From Roseomonas acroporae (GTDB lineage: Bacteria; Pseudomonadota; Alphaproteobacteria; Acetobacterales; Acetobacteraceae), in contig NZ_JALPRX010000078.1 of NCBI RefSeq assembly GCF_023223525.1, positions 33,990 to 97,989 on the forward strand: 64,000 nucleotides of DNA. Reading direction: 5' to 3'. Below are positions 28,270-37,148 of this stretch, in pieces. The position numbers were made by a program, and so were the translations under genes. The stretch's first letter is position 1. The number at the start of each line of letters is the position of its first letter. The notes under the pieces are model-generated. The model was given only the letters and a program-made list of their open reading frames with translations, was not told where the DNA came from and searched no databases.

Positions 28270-28665
28270 ATGAGCGACAAGCCGATGGAAGGCACGGGCG
28301 CGGCCGCGGTGGCGGCGCACAGCAAGGACGCGGTGGAGGCGGGCAATGCCCCGGACGCCGTCGGGGCGCCGGGCGAGGGCGAAGGCATCCGCCGCCGCGT
28401 GGAGGATCTGGCCGGCACGGTTTCCGAAGCCGCGAGCCGGGCCGGGCATGCGGCCGCCGACATGGCCAGCCGCGCCGGCAGCTCGGCGGCCGGGATGGCG
28501 CAGACCGCGAAGGAAACGGTGTCGCGCGCCGGCGGGCAGGCCTACGAGCAGGGGGTGCGCGCCGGGCACTATGCCGGCAGGGTGGCGCGGAACGAGCCGC
28601 TGGCCGCGCTGCTCGGCGCGGGGCTGGTGGGCTTCATGCTGGGCGTGCTGGTGACGCGGCGCTGA
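28270..28665 (+). CDS. DUF883 (ElaB/YqjD-like) membrane-anchored protein
   Basis: A 131-residue protein with a long Ala-rich amphipathic helix (VEDLAGTVSEAASRAGHAAADM) and a C-terminal membrane anchor (NEPLAALLGAGLVGFMLGVLVTRR). This layout matches the ElaB/YqjD family, whose members bind ribosomes at the inner membrane in stationary phase. GGGAG overlaps the ATG region closely (gacgggagATG). Ungrouped with neighbours. Confidence 0.75.
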   Translation: MSDKPMEGTGAAAVAAHSKDAVEAGNAPDAVGAPGEGEGIRRRVEDLAGTVSEAASRAGHAAADMASRAGSSAAGMAQTAKETVSRAGGQAYEQGVRAGHYAGRVARNEPLAALLGAGLVGFMLGVLVTRR

Positions 28666-28840
28666 TACGCCGGCGACGTCGCGCGCCGCCCGGACCTTGC
28701 GCACGGGGGCGCCGAGGGGCGCCGGAGGAAAGGTGCCGGGAGTGCGCTCCAGGGGCCACGGCGGACACGAGGCCCTTCCCGTTCGCCCCCGGCACTGCCC
28801 GACATGGCGGGCCGGGAGGTGCGGGGCCGTCGCGCGGCCT

Positions 28841-28880
28841 CGGTGTCGCCCTCGTCCATTCGGTGTCGCCCTCGTCCATC
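28841..28880 (+). repeat. 20-bp tandem duplication
   Basis: The stretch cggtgtcgccctcgtccat plus one base (t, then c) occurs twice back to back at 28841-28860 and 28861-28880. It lies at the broken end of the aldehyde dehydrogenase remnant, so it may mark the event that truncated that gene. Confidence 0.9.
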
Positions 28881-28893
28881 AGGATGGTGGCGG

Positions 28894-29221
28894 TGAGCCG
28901 GCCCACGGTGCGGCCACGCCCGCCTGCCAGCCGCCAGCGCGGCAGGCCGCTCCGGGCCATGGCGCGCACGAGCGGCTCGTCGCCGATGTCGAGGGTGTTC
29001 CGCGCGACCGCCTCCAGGAAGGCGGCGCGCTGCTCCGGCGCGGTCTCGCGGCAGGAATGGAAGGCGGCCCAGGCCAGGGCGCAGGCGCGCTTCGCCTCGG
29101 CCGCCCCGCCGCCGAAGGTGGGTTCCATCTCCCTGCCGGTCGCGGCCCCGACCGCGCGGATGGGCCTGTCGGCGCCACGCGGCGCCGTGGCACCGATCCG
29201 CATCTCCCTGGTGACGGACAC
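28894..29221 (-). pseudogene. N-terminal remnant of an aldehyde dehydrogenase (2,5-dioxovalerate / ketoglutarate semialdehyde dehydrogenase type)
   Basis: About 110 codons read as the N-terminus of this family: IRAVGAATGREMEPTFGGGAA, then ACALAWAAFHSCRETAPEQRAAFLEAVARN and GLPRWRLAGGRGRTVGRL. The resemblance stops at about 28894 where the frame runs into unrelated sequence and a 20-bp tandem duplication. The nucleotide-binding site and catalytic Cys/Glu are missing, so it cannot be an active enzyme. A GTG at 29221 with an upstream AAGGAAAGGG could still start translation. Confidence 0.7.
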
Positions 29222-29465
29222 GAGGCGTTCCCTTTCCTTGCCGGCCGGACGAGCCGGAGGGTCGTAGTGGCGGCGGCGGTATTCCGGCCGGTGCCGGCCA
29301 GCCGTGCCATGGGCCACGGCCGTGCCCGGTGGCCGCGGCCGGCGGTCGCTGGCCGGTGCGCCGGCGGCAGGGAGTGCGAAGCCCTTCATGGCGCCGCAAG
29401 CCCGTTGCCCGCAGCCTGCTCCCGTGCTGGCCGATCCCGGCCCAGCCGACAGCGGAGTTCCAGGC

Positions 29466-29873
29466 ATGCGCCTCGGAGTCAGGATTATGGCGGCCGTCCT
29501 GGCCGGTGCCGCCGTGCTCGGCCCCGGCCATGTCCGGGCGCAGCCCGCCGTGCCGCCGCCGGCGCTGTGGGGAGTCTGGGCCGATGTCGGCAAGGCCTGC
29601 GACGGGCCGAGCGCGGCCGTGCTGACGCCGCGGTCGGTCACCATGCTGACGGCGAACCTGATCCTCCAGGGCGAGTGGACGACGGCCGGCGAGGAGCACA
29701 GCTTCCACGTACGCGCCGTGACCGGCGCGTCCCGACGGAGCGAGCAGGAACTGGCCGGCAAGGTGTTCGTGGTCCGCCTCGACGGCGATCACCTTCGCCT
29801 CGTCCGGGTGGTCGATGCCCGGGGGAACGAGGAGCAGGACGGCGAGGCCGACCTCGCGAGGCGCTGCGACTGA
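29466..29873 (+). CDS. Small secreted protein of unknown function
   Basis: A 135-residue protein with a clear signal peptide (RIMAAVLAGAAVLGPGHVRAQ). The mature part starts with PPPALWGVWADVGKACDGP and is a small soluble domain of mixed charge; it has only two cysteines (KACDG and the final RRCD), which could form one disulfide. I do not recognise a family. No good Shine-Dalgarno is visible before the ATG. Confidence 0.55.
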   Translation: MRLGVRIMAAVLAGAAVLGPGHVRAQPAVPPPALWGVWADVGKACDGPSAAVLTPRSVTMLTANLILQGEWTTAGEEHSFHVRAVTGASRRSEQELAGKVFVVRLDGDHLRLVRVVDARGNEEQDGEADLARRCD

Positions 29874-30137
29874 TAGCGAGGCGGCGCTGCCGGCGGCGGC
29901 GCGCCGGCGCGTACCGATCCGGGCACCGGCACAACCTGGCCAGCTCGCGCTGCGGGCGGCGTGCCGCTTATCACGCGACGCATGGCGGCACGCCGAGCGA
30001 GGCGCGCGCCGTGTTCCTGGCCTGGCTGCGCGGCCAGTGCCGCGCGTTCGGGCCGGCGCGCGCGGCCCGGCTGCCGGGCGCCGGGAGGAGTCCGGGCGCG
30101 GCCCCCGGCGAACGCCCCGGTCAGGCCCGCGACGGCG

Positions 30138-31436
30138 TCACCGGCGGCGCTCGCCCAGCAGCGCCACCGCCACGGTGACCGCCATGAACAGCACCGCCGC
30201 GCCGAAGATCCAGCGCGGCCGCCCGCCATCGAGGATCCAGCCGAACAGCATCGGGCCCAGCGCGCCGCCGATGTTGAAGCCGGTGGAGACGATGCCGAAG
30301 GTCCGCCCCGCGCCGCCCGGTGGCGCCGCGGCGCGCACCATCATGTCGCGGGAGGGGGTGATGAGCCCGGTCAGGAAGCCGGCGCAGCCGAGCAGCAGCG
30401 TCAGCGGCAGCGGCGCGAGCGGCACCAGCCCGACCACCGCGACCAGCACCGCCGCCAAGCCGAGGCAGGCCGCCGCGACCTCGCCGTGGCGCCGCGTGCG
30501 GTCCGCCACCATGCCGCCGGCCAGCACGCCGAAGGCGCTGGCCAGGAGGAAGGCGGTGAGCGCGACGGTCGCCGTCTCCAGCGTCGCGCCGCCGCCGGCC
30601 ACCAGGGCGGCCACGGAGAAGTTCTGGATCGCGCCGTTGCCGAGGCTGAGCAGCAGGAACAGCAGGGTCAGCGACAGGATCGCCGGCGTGAGGACCCCCT
30701 TGAGGCCCCCCGCCGCGGCGCCGCGCGCCCGGCCGGCTCCGGCCGGGCGCGCGGCCGGCGCGGCCAGGACCGGGGCTGCAAGGACCGGGGCTGCAAGGGT
30801 GGAGGCCGGCATCGGCCGCAGCAGCGGCAGCGCCGCGAGCGGCCCGGCGAGGCCCGCCACGACCAGCGCGAGGCCGGCCCCTCCCCCGCCCCAGGCGGCG
30901 AGCGCCAGCATCAGGCCCGGCGCGACGGCGTTGCCGAGGAAGCCGGCGAAGGTGTGGATGGAGAAGGCCCGGCCGATGCGCGCCTCGCCGATGCCGGCGG
31001 CGAGCAGGCTGTAGTTGGCGGGGTGGTAGACGCTGTTCGCGACCCCGGCCAGCGCCGCCGCCGCCAGCAGCCAGGCGTAGCCGCCGACCAGCCCGACCGA
31101 GGCCAGCGCGCCGCCGCCGAGCAGCAGCCCGGCGACCAGCAGGCGCCGCGCCCCGATCCGGTCGACCAGGAAGCCCATGGGGGCCTGGGTGCAGGCCGAG
31201 ACGACGTTGAAGACCGTCAGCGCCAGCCCGAGCTCGACGAAGCCGACGCCGAGCTGGTCGCGCAGGAAGGGGAACAGCGGCGGCAGCGCCAGGATGTGCA
31301 GGTGGCTGACGCAGTGCGCGCCCGACACCGCCGCGAGCAGCCGCCGCTCCGACCGCGTCCAGCCGGCGCGTGATGCAGGGGCGGATGCAGGGGCGGGGGC
31401 GAGCGCCAGCGGCGCCCGGGCCTGGCTGACCGACAT
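30138..31436 (-). CDS. MFS transporter (fosmidomycin-resistance-like)
   Basis: A 432-residue major facilitator with about 12 hydrophobic segments. Family signs are [23 protein letters not shown] at the first helix, [16 protein letters not shown] in the loop 2-3 motif and a charged central loop. The loop after segment six is lengthened by Ala/Pro-rich sequence encoded in part by a 15-bp direct duplication (30766-30795). The N-terminal start MSVSQ at 31436 begins before the first helix. Substrate unknown. Confidence 0.85.
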   Translation of the reverse strand: MSVSQARAPLALAPAPASAPASRAGWTRSERRLLAAVSGAHCVSHLHILALPPLFPFLRDQLGVGFVELGLALTVFNVVSACTQAPMGFLVDRIGARRLLVAGLLLGGGALASVGLVGGYAWLLAAAALAGVANSVYHPANYSLLAAGIGEARIGRAFSIHTFAGFLGNAVAPGLMLALAAWGGGGAGLALVVAGLAGPLAALPLLRPMPASTLAAPVLAAPVLAAPAARPAGAGRARGAAAGGLKGVLTPAILSLTLLFLLLSLGNGAIQNFSVAALVAGGGATLETATVALTAFLLASAFGVLAGGMVADRTRRHGEVAAACLGLAAVLVAVVGLVPLAPLPLTLLLGCAGFLTGLITPSRDMMVRAAAPPGGAGRTFGIVSTGFNIGGALGPMLFGWILDGGRPRWIFGAAVLFMAVTVAVALLGERRR

Positions 31437-31475
31437 GGACCGTTTCCTTCCCGTTGCCGTGCGCCGTGCCCCGGT

Positions 31476-31514
31476 CAGCCGGGCCGGCCAGCCGTGCCGG
31501 TCAGCCGTGCCGGT
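31476..31514. repeat. Three tandem copies of a 13-bp unit
   Basis: The unit CAGCCGTGCCGGT occurs three times (first copy with two changes) in the gap between the two MFS genes. It is one of several short tandem arrays in non-coding gaps of this window. Confidence 0.85.
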
Positions 31515-31570
31515 CAGGGCGCGCAGCCCCTGCCTGCGGCATCCCGCGCGCCCTGTCCCGCCCGTTTTCC

Positions 31571-32833
31571 TCAGCCCAGACCCGCGAGCGCGGCGCGCGG
31601 CGCACCCCGGCGGGTGGCGCCGCGCCGCAGCAGCCAGGCCACGATCGAGACGTTGAGAAGGTTCCACAGCAGCCCGTGCAGGAAGGCCGCGTGGTAGGAA
31701 CCGGTGAGGTCGAAGATCACGCCCGAGAGCCAGCCGCCCAGCGCCATGCCCAGCATGGTCGCCATCAGCACCAGCCCGACCCGCACCCCCGCCTCCTCGG
31801 CCGGGAAGTTCTCGCGCACCACGATCGCGTAGCTCGGCACGATGCCGCCCTGGAACAGCCCGAACAGCGCCGAGACGACGTAGAGCGCGCCGAGCCCGTC
31901 GAAGAACAGGTAGAGCAGCAGCGCCACCCCCTGCAGCGACGAGCCCAGCAGCACCGTTGGCAGCCCGCCGATCCGGTCCACGATCAGGCCGGAGGCGAGG
32001 CGGCTGACGATGCCGAAGCCCAGCATCAGCGACAGCATGGTGGTGCCGCGCGCCACGCCGTAGCCGAGGTCGCCGCAATAGGCGACGATGTGGGCCTGCG
32101 GCATCGACATGGCGACGCAGCAGGCGAGCCCGGCCACCACCAGCAGCCCCTGCAGCACGCCGGGCGGCAGGCCGAGGCCGGGCCGCCCCCCGGCGCGCGC
32201 GCCGCCGGCGGGCTGCCCGGCCGCCGCCGGGGCGCGCTGGCGCAGCAGCAGCGCCAGCGGCAGCAGCGTCGCGGTGCAGAGCAGCCCGATCCCGGCATGG
32301 GTGGCGCGCCAGCCCACCGCCTCGATGAAGTGCTGCACCACCGGCGGCCAGATCGTGCCGGCGAGGTAGTTGGCCGAGGCGACGGCCGCCACCGCGATGC
32401 CGCGCCGGCGCAGGAACCAGCGGGAGATGTCGGCGATCAGCGGGCTGAAGGCGATGGAGCTGCCGCAGAGCGCGACCACGAGCCCCTGCGCCAGGGTGAA
32501 CTGCCACAGGCTGCCGGAGGCGGCGGCGCCGAGATAGCCGAGGCCGATCGCCACCGCCGCCCCGGCGAGCGGCGGCGCCACGCCGAAGCGGTCCACCAGC
32601 CGCCCCATCAGCACGCTGCCCAGGGCGAAGCCCAGCATGGTCAGCGTGTAGGGCAGCGCGGCGGCGCCCCGCGCGCTGCCGAACTCCGCCTGCACCGCCG
32701 GCAGCGCCACCACCACCGACCACATGCCGACGCTGCCGATGGTGCCGACCAGCACCGTGACGGCCAGCCGCAGCCAGGCCTGCCGGGAATCGACCGCCGT
32801 TGCCGGGGCGTCGCCGCCCGGAGCCGTCGCCAT
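31571..32833 (-). CDS. MFS transporter (oxalate/formate antiporter-like)
   Basis: A 420-residue major facilitator with 12 predicted membrane segments. The loop 2-3 motif reads [13 protein letters not shown] and the loop 8-9 equivalent [17 protein letters not shown]. This pattern is frequent in monocarboxylate and aromatic-acid carriers. A strong GAGGAGG site precedes the ATG at 32833. It sits downstream of the Ldh2-type dehydrogenase on the same strand and may import its substrate. Confidence 0.85.
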   Translation of the reverse strand: MATAPGGDAPATAVDSRQAWLRLAVTVLVGTIGSVGMWSVVVALPAVQAEFGSARGAAALPYTLTMLGFALGSVLMGRLVDRFGVAPPLAGAAVAIGLGYLGAAASGSLWQFTLAQGLVVALCGSSIAFSPLIADISRWFLRRRGIAVAAVASANYLAGTIWPPVVQHFIEAVGWRATHAGIGLLCTATLLPLALLLRQRAPAAAGQPAGGARAGGRPGLGLPPGVLQGLLVVAGLACCVAMSMPQAHIVAYCGDLGYGVARGTTMLSLMLGFGIVSRLASGLIVDRIGGLPTVLLGSSLQGVALLLYLFFDGLGALYVVSALFGLFQGGIVPSYAIVVRENFPAEEAGVRVGLVLMATMLGMALGGWLSGVIFDLTGSYHAAFLHGLLWNLLNVSIVAWLLRRGATRRGAPRAALAGLG

Positions 32834-33078
32834 CGCTTCCTCCTCGCGGAACCGGGCGACACGGGGTGTCCGGGGCCCGTTCCGGCATGTCGTTGGCCCG
32901 GCCATCCCGGGCGGAAGGCGATCTGTGGGGCCGAAGGCGCGGCCCTGGCAACCGCTTTCGCGGGCCGGGCCGGGACGGGCCGGCGCGCAGCCCCGCGGCC
33001 CGGATCAGGCCGCCGCCACGCCAGGCATGGCCGGGACGATGCGAACCGCGGCCGGGTCGGCCCCGGCGCGGGGCGCCG

Positions 33079-34170
33079 TCAGTCCGCGACCGGCACGCCC
33101 AGCGCCAGCGCCGTCTCGCGGATCGCCGCCCAGTTGTCCGGCGGCAGCGGCACGCCTTCCGCCAGCCGCTTCGCGCGCATCCTCGCCTCGGGGTCGCCCG
33201 GCGCCATCACCGGCTCGTCCGCCACCGCCGGACGCGAGGAGAGCACCCAGTCCACGTAGTCGCGCCCGACCCGCTCGAATTCCGCCTGCGTGCCGAAATG
33301 CTCCGGCGAGACGTAGATGGAGAGCATGCCGTTGGTGATGCGGCCGCGCTTCTCCACCGGCCCGGCGCAGCCGTTGCCGGTCAGCGCCCCGCCCAGCAGC
33401 TCGCACATGAAGGCGAGGCCCGAGCCCTTGTGGCCGCCGAAGGCGCGGATGGCGCCGAGCCCCTTCGAGGAATCGCGCAGCCCGGTCGGGGAGTAGTCGC
33501 CGAACAGGGTGTGCGGATCGCCGGAAAGCCGTCCGTCGGGCTCGATCAGCGCGTCGGGCGGCAGCTTCTTGCCGCCGAAGGAGGCCACCTGCACCTTGCC
33601 CTCGGCCACGTGCGAGGTGGCGAAGTCGAGCACCAGCGGCCGCCCCGGCAGCGGCACGCCGACCGAGAAGGGCGCGGTGGAGAAGCGCCGCTCCACCCCG
33701 CCGAAGGGCGCCACCAGCACCGAGCCGCCGACGTTGACGAAGTGGATCGAGAGCAGCCCGGCCGCGATCGCCATCTCGGCATAGGCGCCGACGCGGCCGA
33801 TATGGCCGGCGTTGCGCAGGCCGATCACCGCGATGCCGTGCCGCGCCGCGCGCTCCAGCCCGAGCGAGACGGCCTGCGGCGCCACGGTCTGGCCGAAGCC
33901 GTACCTGCCGTCGAGCAGCGCGAAGGCGCCGCCATCGGTGACGATCTCGGCGGTCTGCCCGGCCAGCACGTGGCCGTCCTTCAGCCAGTCCACGTAGCGC
34001 GGCACGCGCACCACGCCGTGGCTGTCATGGCCGGCGAGGTTGGCGCCCACCAGCTCGTGGGCGATGCGCCCGGCCTCGGCCGCGTCGCAGCCGGCGGCGG
34101 CGAAGATGCCGCGCACCACCTCCTCCAGCCGGTCGGCCGGAACGAGAACCGGCGGTGTCGCGCTTGCCAT
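33079..34170 (-). CDS. Ldh2-family (malate/L-lactate/sulfolactate) dehydrogenase
   Basis: A 363-residue NAD(P)-dependent oxidoreductase of the type 2 malate/lactate dehydrogenase family. Motifs are [19 protein letters not shown], the catalytic-region [31 protein letters not shown] and [17 protein letters not shown]. It acts on a 2-hydroxy acid whose identity the sequence does not reveal. GGAGGAG precedes the ATG. It lies between the Bug-catC-catB genes and the MFS genes on the same strand. Confidence 0.9.
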   Translation of the reverse strand: MASATPPVLVPADRLEEVVRGIFAAAGCDAAEAGRIAHELVGANLAGHDSHGVVRVPRYVDWLKDGHVLAGQTAEIVTDGGAFALLDGRYGFGQTVAPQAVSLGLERAARHGIAVIGLRNAGHIGRVGAYAEMAIAAGLLSIHFVNVGGSVLVAPFGGVERRFSTAPFSVGVPLPGRPLVLDFATSHVAEGKVQVASFGGKKLPPDALIEPDGRLSGDPHTLFGDYSPTGLRDSSKGLGAIRAFGGHKGSGLAFMCELLGGALTGNGCAGPVEKRGRITNGMLSIYVSPEHFGTQAEFERVGRDYVDWVLSSRPAVADEPVMAPGDPEARMRAKRLAEGVPLPPDNWAAIRETALALGVPVAD

Positions 34171-34296
34171 GTCGTCTCCTCCCACGTCGTCTTCTCCAGG
34201 AATCGAGGGGACGCATGAGAGGGGGAGCGGCGGCCGGGGGCAAGGGCCTGGCCGGGGCACCAGGCAGGGCGCCGCCCCATCCCGGACCCATCCCGG

Positions 34297-34398
34297 CGGG
34301 AGGGCGAGGCCCTCCCGCGCCTCCGTTCGTTCAGGTCCCGGGGGTTCGACGGCCCAGGGGCGCCGTCTCGGGGGCGCCGTCCCGGGGGCGCCGTCCCG
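34297..34398. repeat. GC hairpin followed by a three-copy 14-bp tandem array
   Basis: The palindrome at 34297-34317 has arms CGGGAGGGC and GCCCTCCCG around GAG and belongs to the same family as 10439-10461. The following segment also resembles 10462-10505. Then GGGGCGCCGTCCCG is repeated at 34357-34370 (one change), 34371-34384 and 34385-34398. The array stops two bases before the Bug stop codon complement at 34401. Confidence 0.85.
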
Positions 34399-34400
34399 GC

Positions 34401-35378
34401 CTACTCGATGCGGATGCCGGCCTGCCGCACCAGCGCGCCCCACTTCGCCGTCTCCTCGGCGATCAGCCGGTCGAGCGAGGCGCCGTCGCCCGACATCGGC
34501 TCGGCGCCGATCGTGGCGAAGCTCTCGCGCAGCGCCGGCTGGCGCAGCGCCGCGGCCACGGCGGCGCCCGCCCGCTCGCGGTGCGCGGCGGCGAGCCCGG
34601 CGGGCGCCATCATCGCGAACCACGGATCGACGACGTAGCCGGGCAGGCCGGCCTCGGCCACGGTGGGCAGGTCGGGAAAGGCGGCGATGCGGTGCCCGGT
34701 GGTGACGGCCAGCGCCCGCAGCCGGCCGGAGGCGATGTGCGGCGCGGAGGAGGTGACGCTGTCGAACATCATGTCGATGCGGCCGCTGACGAGGTCGGCC
34801 ACCGCCGGGCCGGAGCCGCGATAGGGCACGTGCGTGATGTCGATGCCCGCCATGCTGGCGAACAGCGCGCCCGCGAGGTGGATCGAGGTGCCGCTGCCGG
34901 CCGAGCCGTAGGTCAGCTCGCCGGGCTTGCTCTTCGCCAGCGCGATCAGCCCGCGCACGTCGCGCGCCGGGGAGGCCGCCGGCACCACCAGCACGTTGGG
35001 CACGATCCCGACCGGCGCGACGCCCACCAGGTCGCCGGCGGCGTAGGGCAGGCGCGGGTACAGCGCCGGGTTCACCGCCTGCGCCATGGAGACCATCAGC
35101 AGCGTGTGGTTGTCCGTGCTCTTGGCGGCGGCGTCGGTGCCGATGGTGCCGCCGGCGCCGGCGCGGTTCTCCACCACCACCGGCTGGCCGAGCGAGTCCG
35201 AGAGGCGCGGGCCGAGCAGCCGCGCCATGGCGTCGATGGCGCCGCCCGGCGGGAAGGGCACGATCAGCCGCAGCGGCCGGTCGGGCCAGCTTGCCGGCGG
35301 CTGGGCGAAGGCCCGGGAGGCGGGCAGCGGCGCGCCGGCGAGGACGGGCAGCGCGGCGAGCAGGGTGCGTCGGCGCAT
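34401..35378 (-). CDS. Bug/TctC-family periplasmic solute-binding protein
   Basis: A 325-residue receptor with a Tat-like signal (MRRRTLLAALPVLAG...AFAQ), WPDRPLRLIVPFPPGGAIDAMAR, VVENRAGAGGTIGTDAAAK and THVPYRGSGPAVADLVSGRIDMMF. It starts 7 bases after the catC stop, so it belongs to a catB-catC-bug unit and plausibly binds a muconate, muconolactone or aromatic acid outside the membrane; the ligand is inferred from context only. Confidence 0.92.
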   Translation of the reverse strand: MRRRTLLAALPVLAGAPLPASRAFAQPPASWPDRPLRLIVPFPPGGAIDAMARLLGPRLSDSLGQPVVVENRAGAGGTIGTDAAAKSTDNHTLLMVSMAQAVNPALYPRLPYAAGDLVGVAPVGIVPNVLVVPAASPARDVRGLIALAKSKPGELTYGSAGSGTSIHLAGALFASMAGIDITHVPYRGSGPAVADLVSGRIDMMFDSVTSSAPHIASGRLRALAVTTGHRIAAFPDLPTVAEAGLPGYVVDPWFAMMAPAGLAAAHRERAGAAVAAALRQPALRESFATIGAEPMSGDGASLDRLIAEETAKWGALVRQAGIRIE

Positions 35379-35385
35379 GGCGGCC

Positions 35386-35661
35386 TCAGATCGCCGAGGG
35401 GTGACGCGCCAGCGCGGTCACCTCGATGTCCATGTACGGGAACAGCGGCAGGCCGGAGAGCAGCGCGTGCAGCTCGTCCGCATCCGCCACGTCGAACACC
35501 GAGATGTTGGCGTAGCGCCCGGCGACGCGCCAGATGTGCGGCCACTTGCCCGTGCGCATCAGCGCCTGCGCGTAGGCCTTCTCGCGCGCCTTGATGTCGT
35601 CGGCCTCGGCCTTCGGCATGTCGGGCGGCAGGTTCACTTCCATGGCGACGTGGAACAGCAT
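35386..35661 (-). CDS. catC: Muconolactone delta-isomerase
   Basis: A 91-residue protein matching CatC in size and sequence: LFHVAMEVNLPPDMP at the start, LMRTGKWPHIWRVAGRYANISVF in the middle, GLPLFPYMDIEVTALARHPS at the end. CatC moves the double bond of muconolactone to make 3-oxoadipate enol-lactone and forms a decamer. GGGAGGA precedes the ATG. It is the only catC in the window, lying beside a catB copy and far from catA. Confidence 0.93.
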   Translation of the reverse strand: MLFHVAMEVNLPPDMPKAEADDIKAREKAYAQALMRTGKWPHIWRVAGRYANISVFDVADADELHALLSGLPLFPYMDIEVTALARHPSAI

Positions 35662-35806
35662 CTTCGTCCTCCCCCGGGGTGTCGGCCCGGGATCACGACC
35701 CGACGGCGCGGTTCGGGATCGCCGGGACAGGCGGAGCGCCCAGGGCGGGCGCTCCGGCAGGCTCGTGCGGGCGCGGGCCCGCCGCGTCAGGCCCTACGGC
35801 GCGCCC

Positions 35807-36955
35807 CTACGGTGCGCCATGGCCGAGCACGGTGCGCGCGCGGTCGGTGCGGTAGTGCGCCAGCTTGTCGGCATCCAGCTCGGTGCCGATGCCGGGGCCG
35901 TCCGGCAGGTGCAGCGCGAAGTCGCGCGGCGCCGGGCGCGTGGTGGCGAGGCTGTCGCGCAGCAGCAGCGGCCCGAACAGCTCGCAGCCCCAGGCGAAAT
36001 GGCCGAGCGTGGCGTAGAGGTGCAGCGCGCCGAGCGTGCCGATCGTCCCCTCCAGCATGGTGCCGCCGTAGAGGCCGAGCCCGGCGGCGCGGGCGATGGC
36101 GGCCACGGCGCGGGTGCCGGCCACGCCGCCATGCTTGCCGGGCTTCAGCGCCACGGCACCGCACGCGGCGGCCTGGGCGTGGCGCAGCACGTCCTGCGGC
36201 GTCGCGACGCCCTCGTCGGCCATCACCGTGGCGCGCAGCCGGGTGGCGAGGCGCGCCATCCCGTCCACGTTCCAGGCCGGCAGCGGCTGCTCGAACAGGA
36301 GGACGCCGGCCTCGGCCAGCGCCGGCGCGAACTGGCTGGCGGTGGACTCGTCCCAGGCCTGGTTGATGTCCACGCGCAGCGTGGCGCGGCCCTCGAAGGC
36401 GGCGGCGAGGCGGGCGATGTGCCGCAGGTCCTGCGCCGGGTCGCCGGCGCCGATCTTGATCTTGAAGTGGCGGTGGCGGCGCTCGGCCAGGGCGCGCTCG
36501 CCCTCCTCGATGTCGCGGTCCGTGTCGCCGCTGGCGAGCGTCCAGGCGAGGGGGATGGAATCGACCACCGCGCCGCCCAGCAGCTCGACCAGCCGCTCCC
36601 CGCGCGCCCGCGCCACCGCGTCGTGCACGGCGGTGGAGACGGCGTTCTTGGCGAAGGAATTGCCGCGCAGCGCGCGCGCGATGCGGTCCTCGACGGCGTT
36701 GAGGTTGGCCGCGTCCTGCCCCAGCAGCGCCTCGGCGAGGTAGTGGTTCACCGCCGCCGCGATACCCTCGGGGCTCTCCTCGCCCCAGCGCGGCCCGCCG
36801 ATCGTGGCCGCCTCGCCGAGCCCGGTGACGCCGCCGGCGGTGACGCGCACCACCACCACGTCCATCGCCTCCACCGTGACGAAGGCCAGGTGATGGGGGC
36901 GGATGGTGGGAACCCGGGCGGGGACCGCCTCGATGCGCTCGATCGTCTGGGGCAC
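35807..36955 (-). CDS. catB: Muconate cycloisomerase (enolase superfamily), copy 1
   Basis: A 382-residue muconate lactonizing enzyme. Catalytic marks are KIK in HFKIKIGAG, the metal ligands in VDINQAWDE, EQPLPAW and MADEGV, and the second-side Lys in ALKPGKHGG. It turns cis,cis-muconate into muconolactone. I use the GTG at 36955 because AGGAGGG lies 8 bases upstream and the protein then starts at its normal place (PQTIERIEAVP). A second copy is encoded at 61014 in the ben cluster. It is divergent from a LysR gene with a palindrome between them. Confidence 0.9.
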   Translation of the reverse strand: MPQTIERIEAVPARVPTIRPHHLAFVTVEAMDVVVVRVTAGGVTGLGEAATIGGPRWGEESPEGIAAAVNHYLAEALLGQDAANLNAVEDRIARALRGNSFAKNAVSTAVHDAVARARGERLVELLGGAVVDSIPLAWTLASGDTDRDIEEGERALAERRHRHFKIKIGAGDPAQDLRHIARLAAAFEGRATLRVDINQAWDESTASQFAPALAEAGVLLFEQPLPAWNVDGMARLATRLRATVMADEGVATPQDVLRHAQAAACGAVALKPGKHGGVAGTRAVAAIARAAGLGLYGGTMLEGTIGTLGALHLYATLGHFAWGCELFGPLLLRDSLATTRPAPRDFALHLPDGPGIGTELDADKLAHYRTDRARTVLGHGAP

Positions 36956-37100
36956 GCGAAGACCCTCCTGCAGCCGTTGCCGCCCCACCGTACCGGCCGG
37001 GCGTGGCCTCCGCCCCGGCAGCGCGCGGCCGCGCGGCAATGTGTGGGGCGCGCCGGCCCGGCCGTCCCTGGCGGCCCGCCTTGTGCGGCACGCCGCTCCG

Positions 37101-37124
37101 TTCGATCAATACCCGCCGATCGAA
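37101..37124. promoter_or_regulatory. LysR-type operator between catB and its divergent regulator
   Basis: A perfect inverted repeat, TTCGATC-N10-GATCGAA, lies 146 bases from the catB start and 25 bases before the LysR start. It sits in the only AT-richer part of the divergent gap (cgatcaatacccgccgatcgaatgcaac). The position suits a regulator site controlling both genes. Confidence 0.65.
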
Positions 37125-37148
37125 TGCAACGTGCGACGGAATCGAAGG

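Noticed and set aside
29815..31014. Plus-strand frames across 29.8-31.4 kb
   Set aside because: They are antisense to an MFS transporter with clear membrane segments. The short gap 29874-30137 itself shows no gene.
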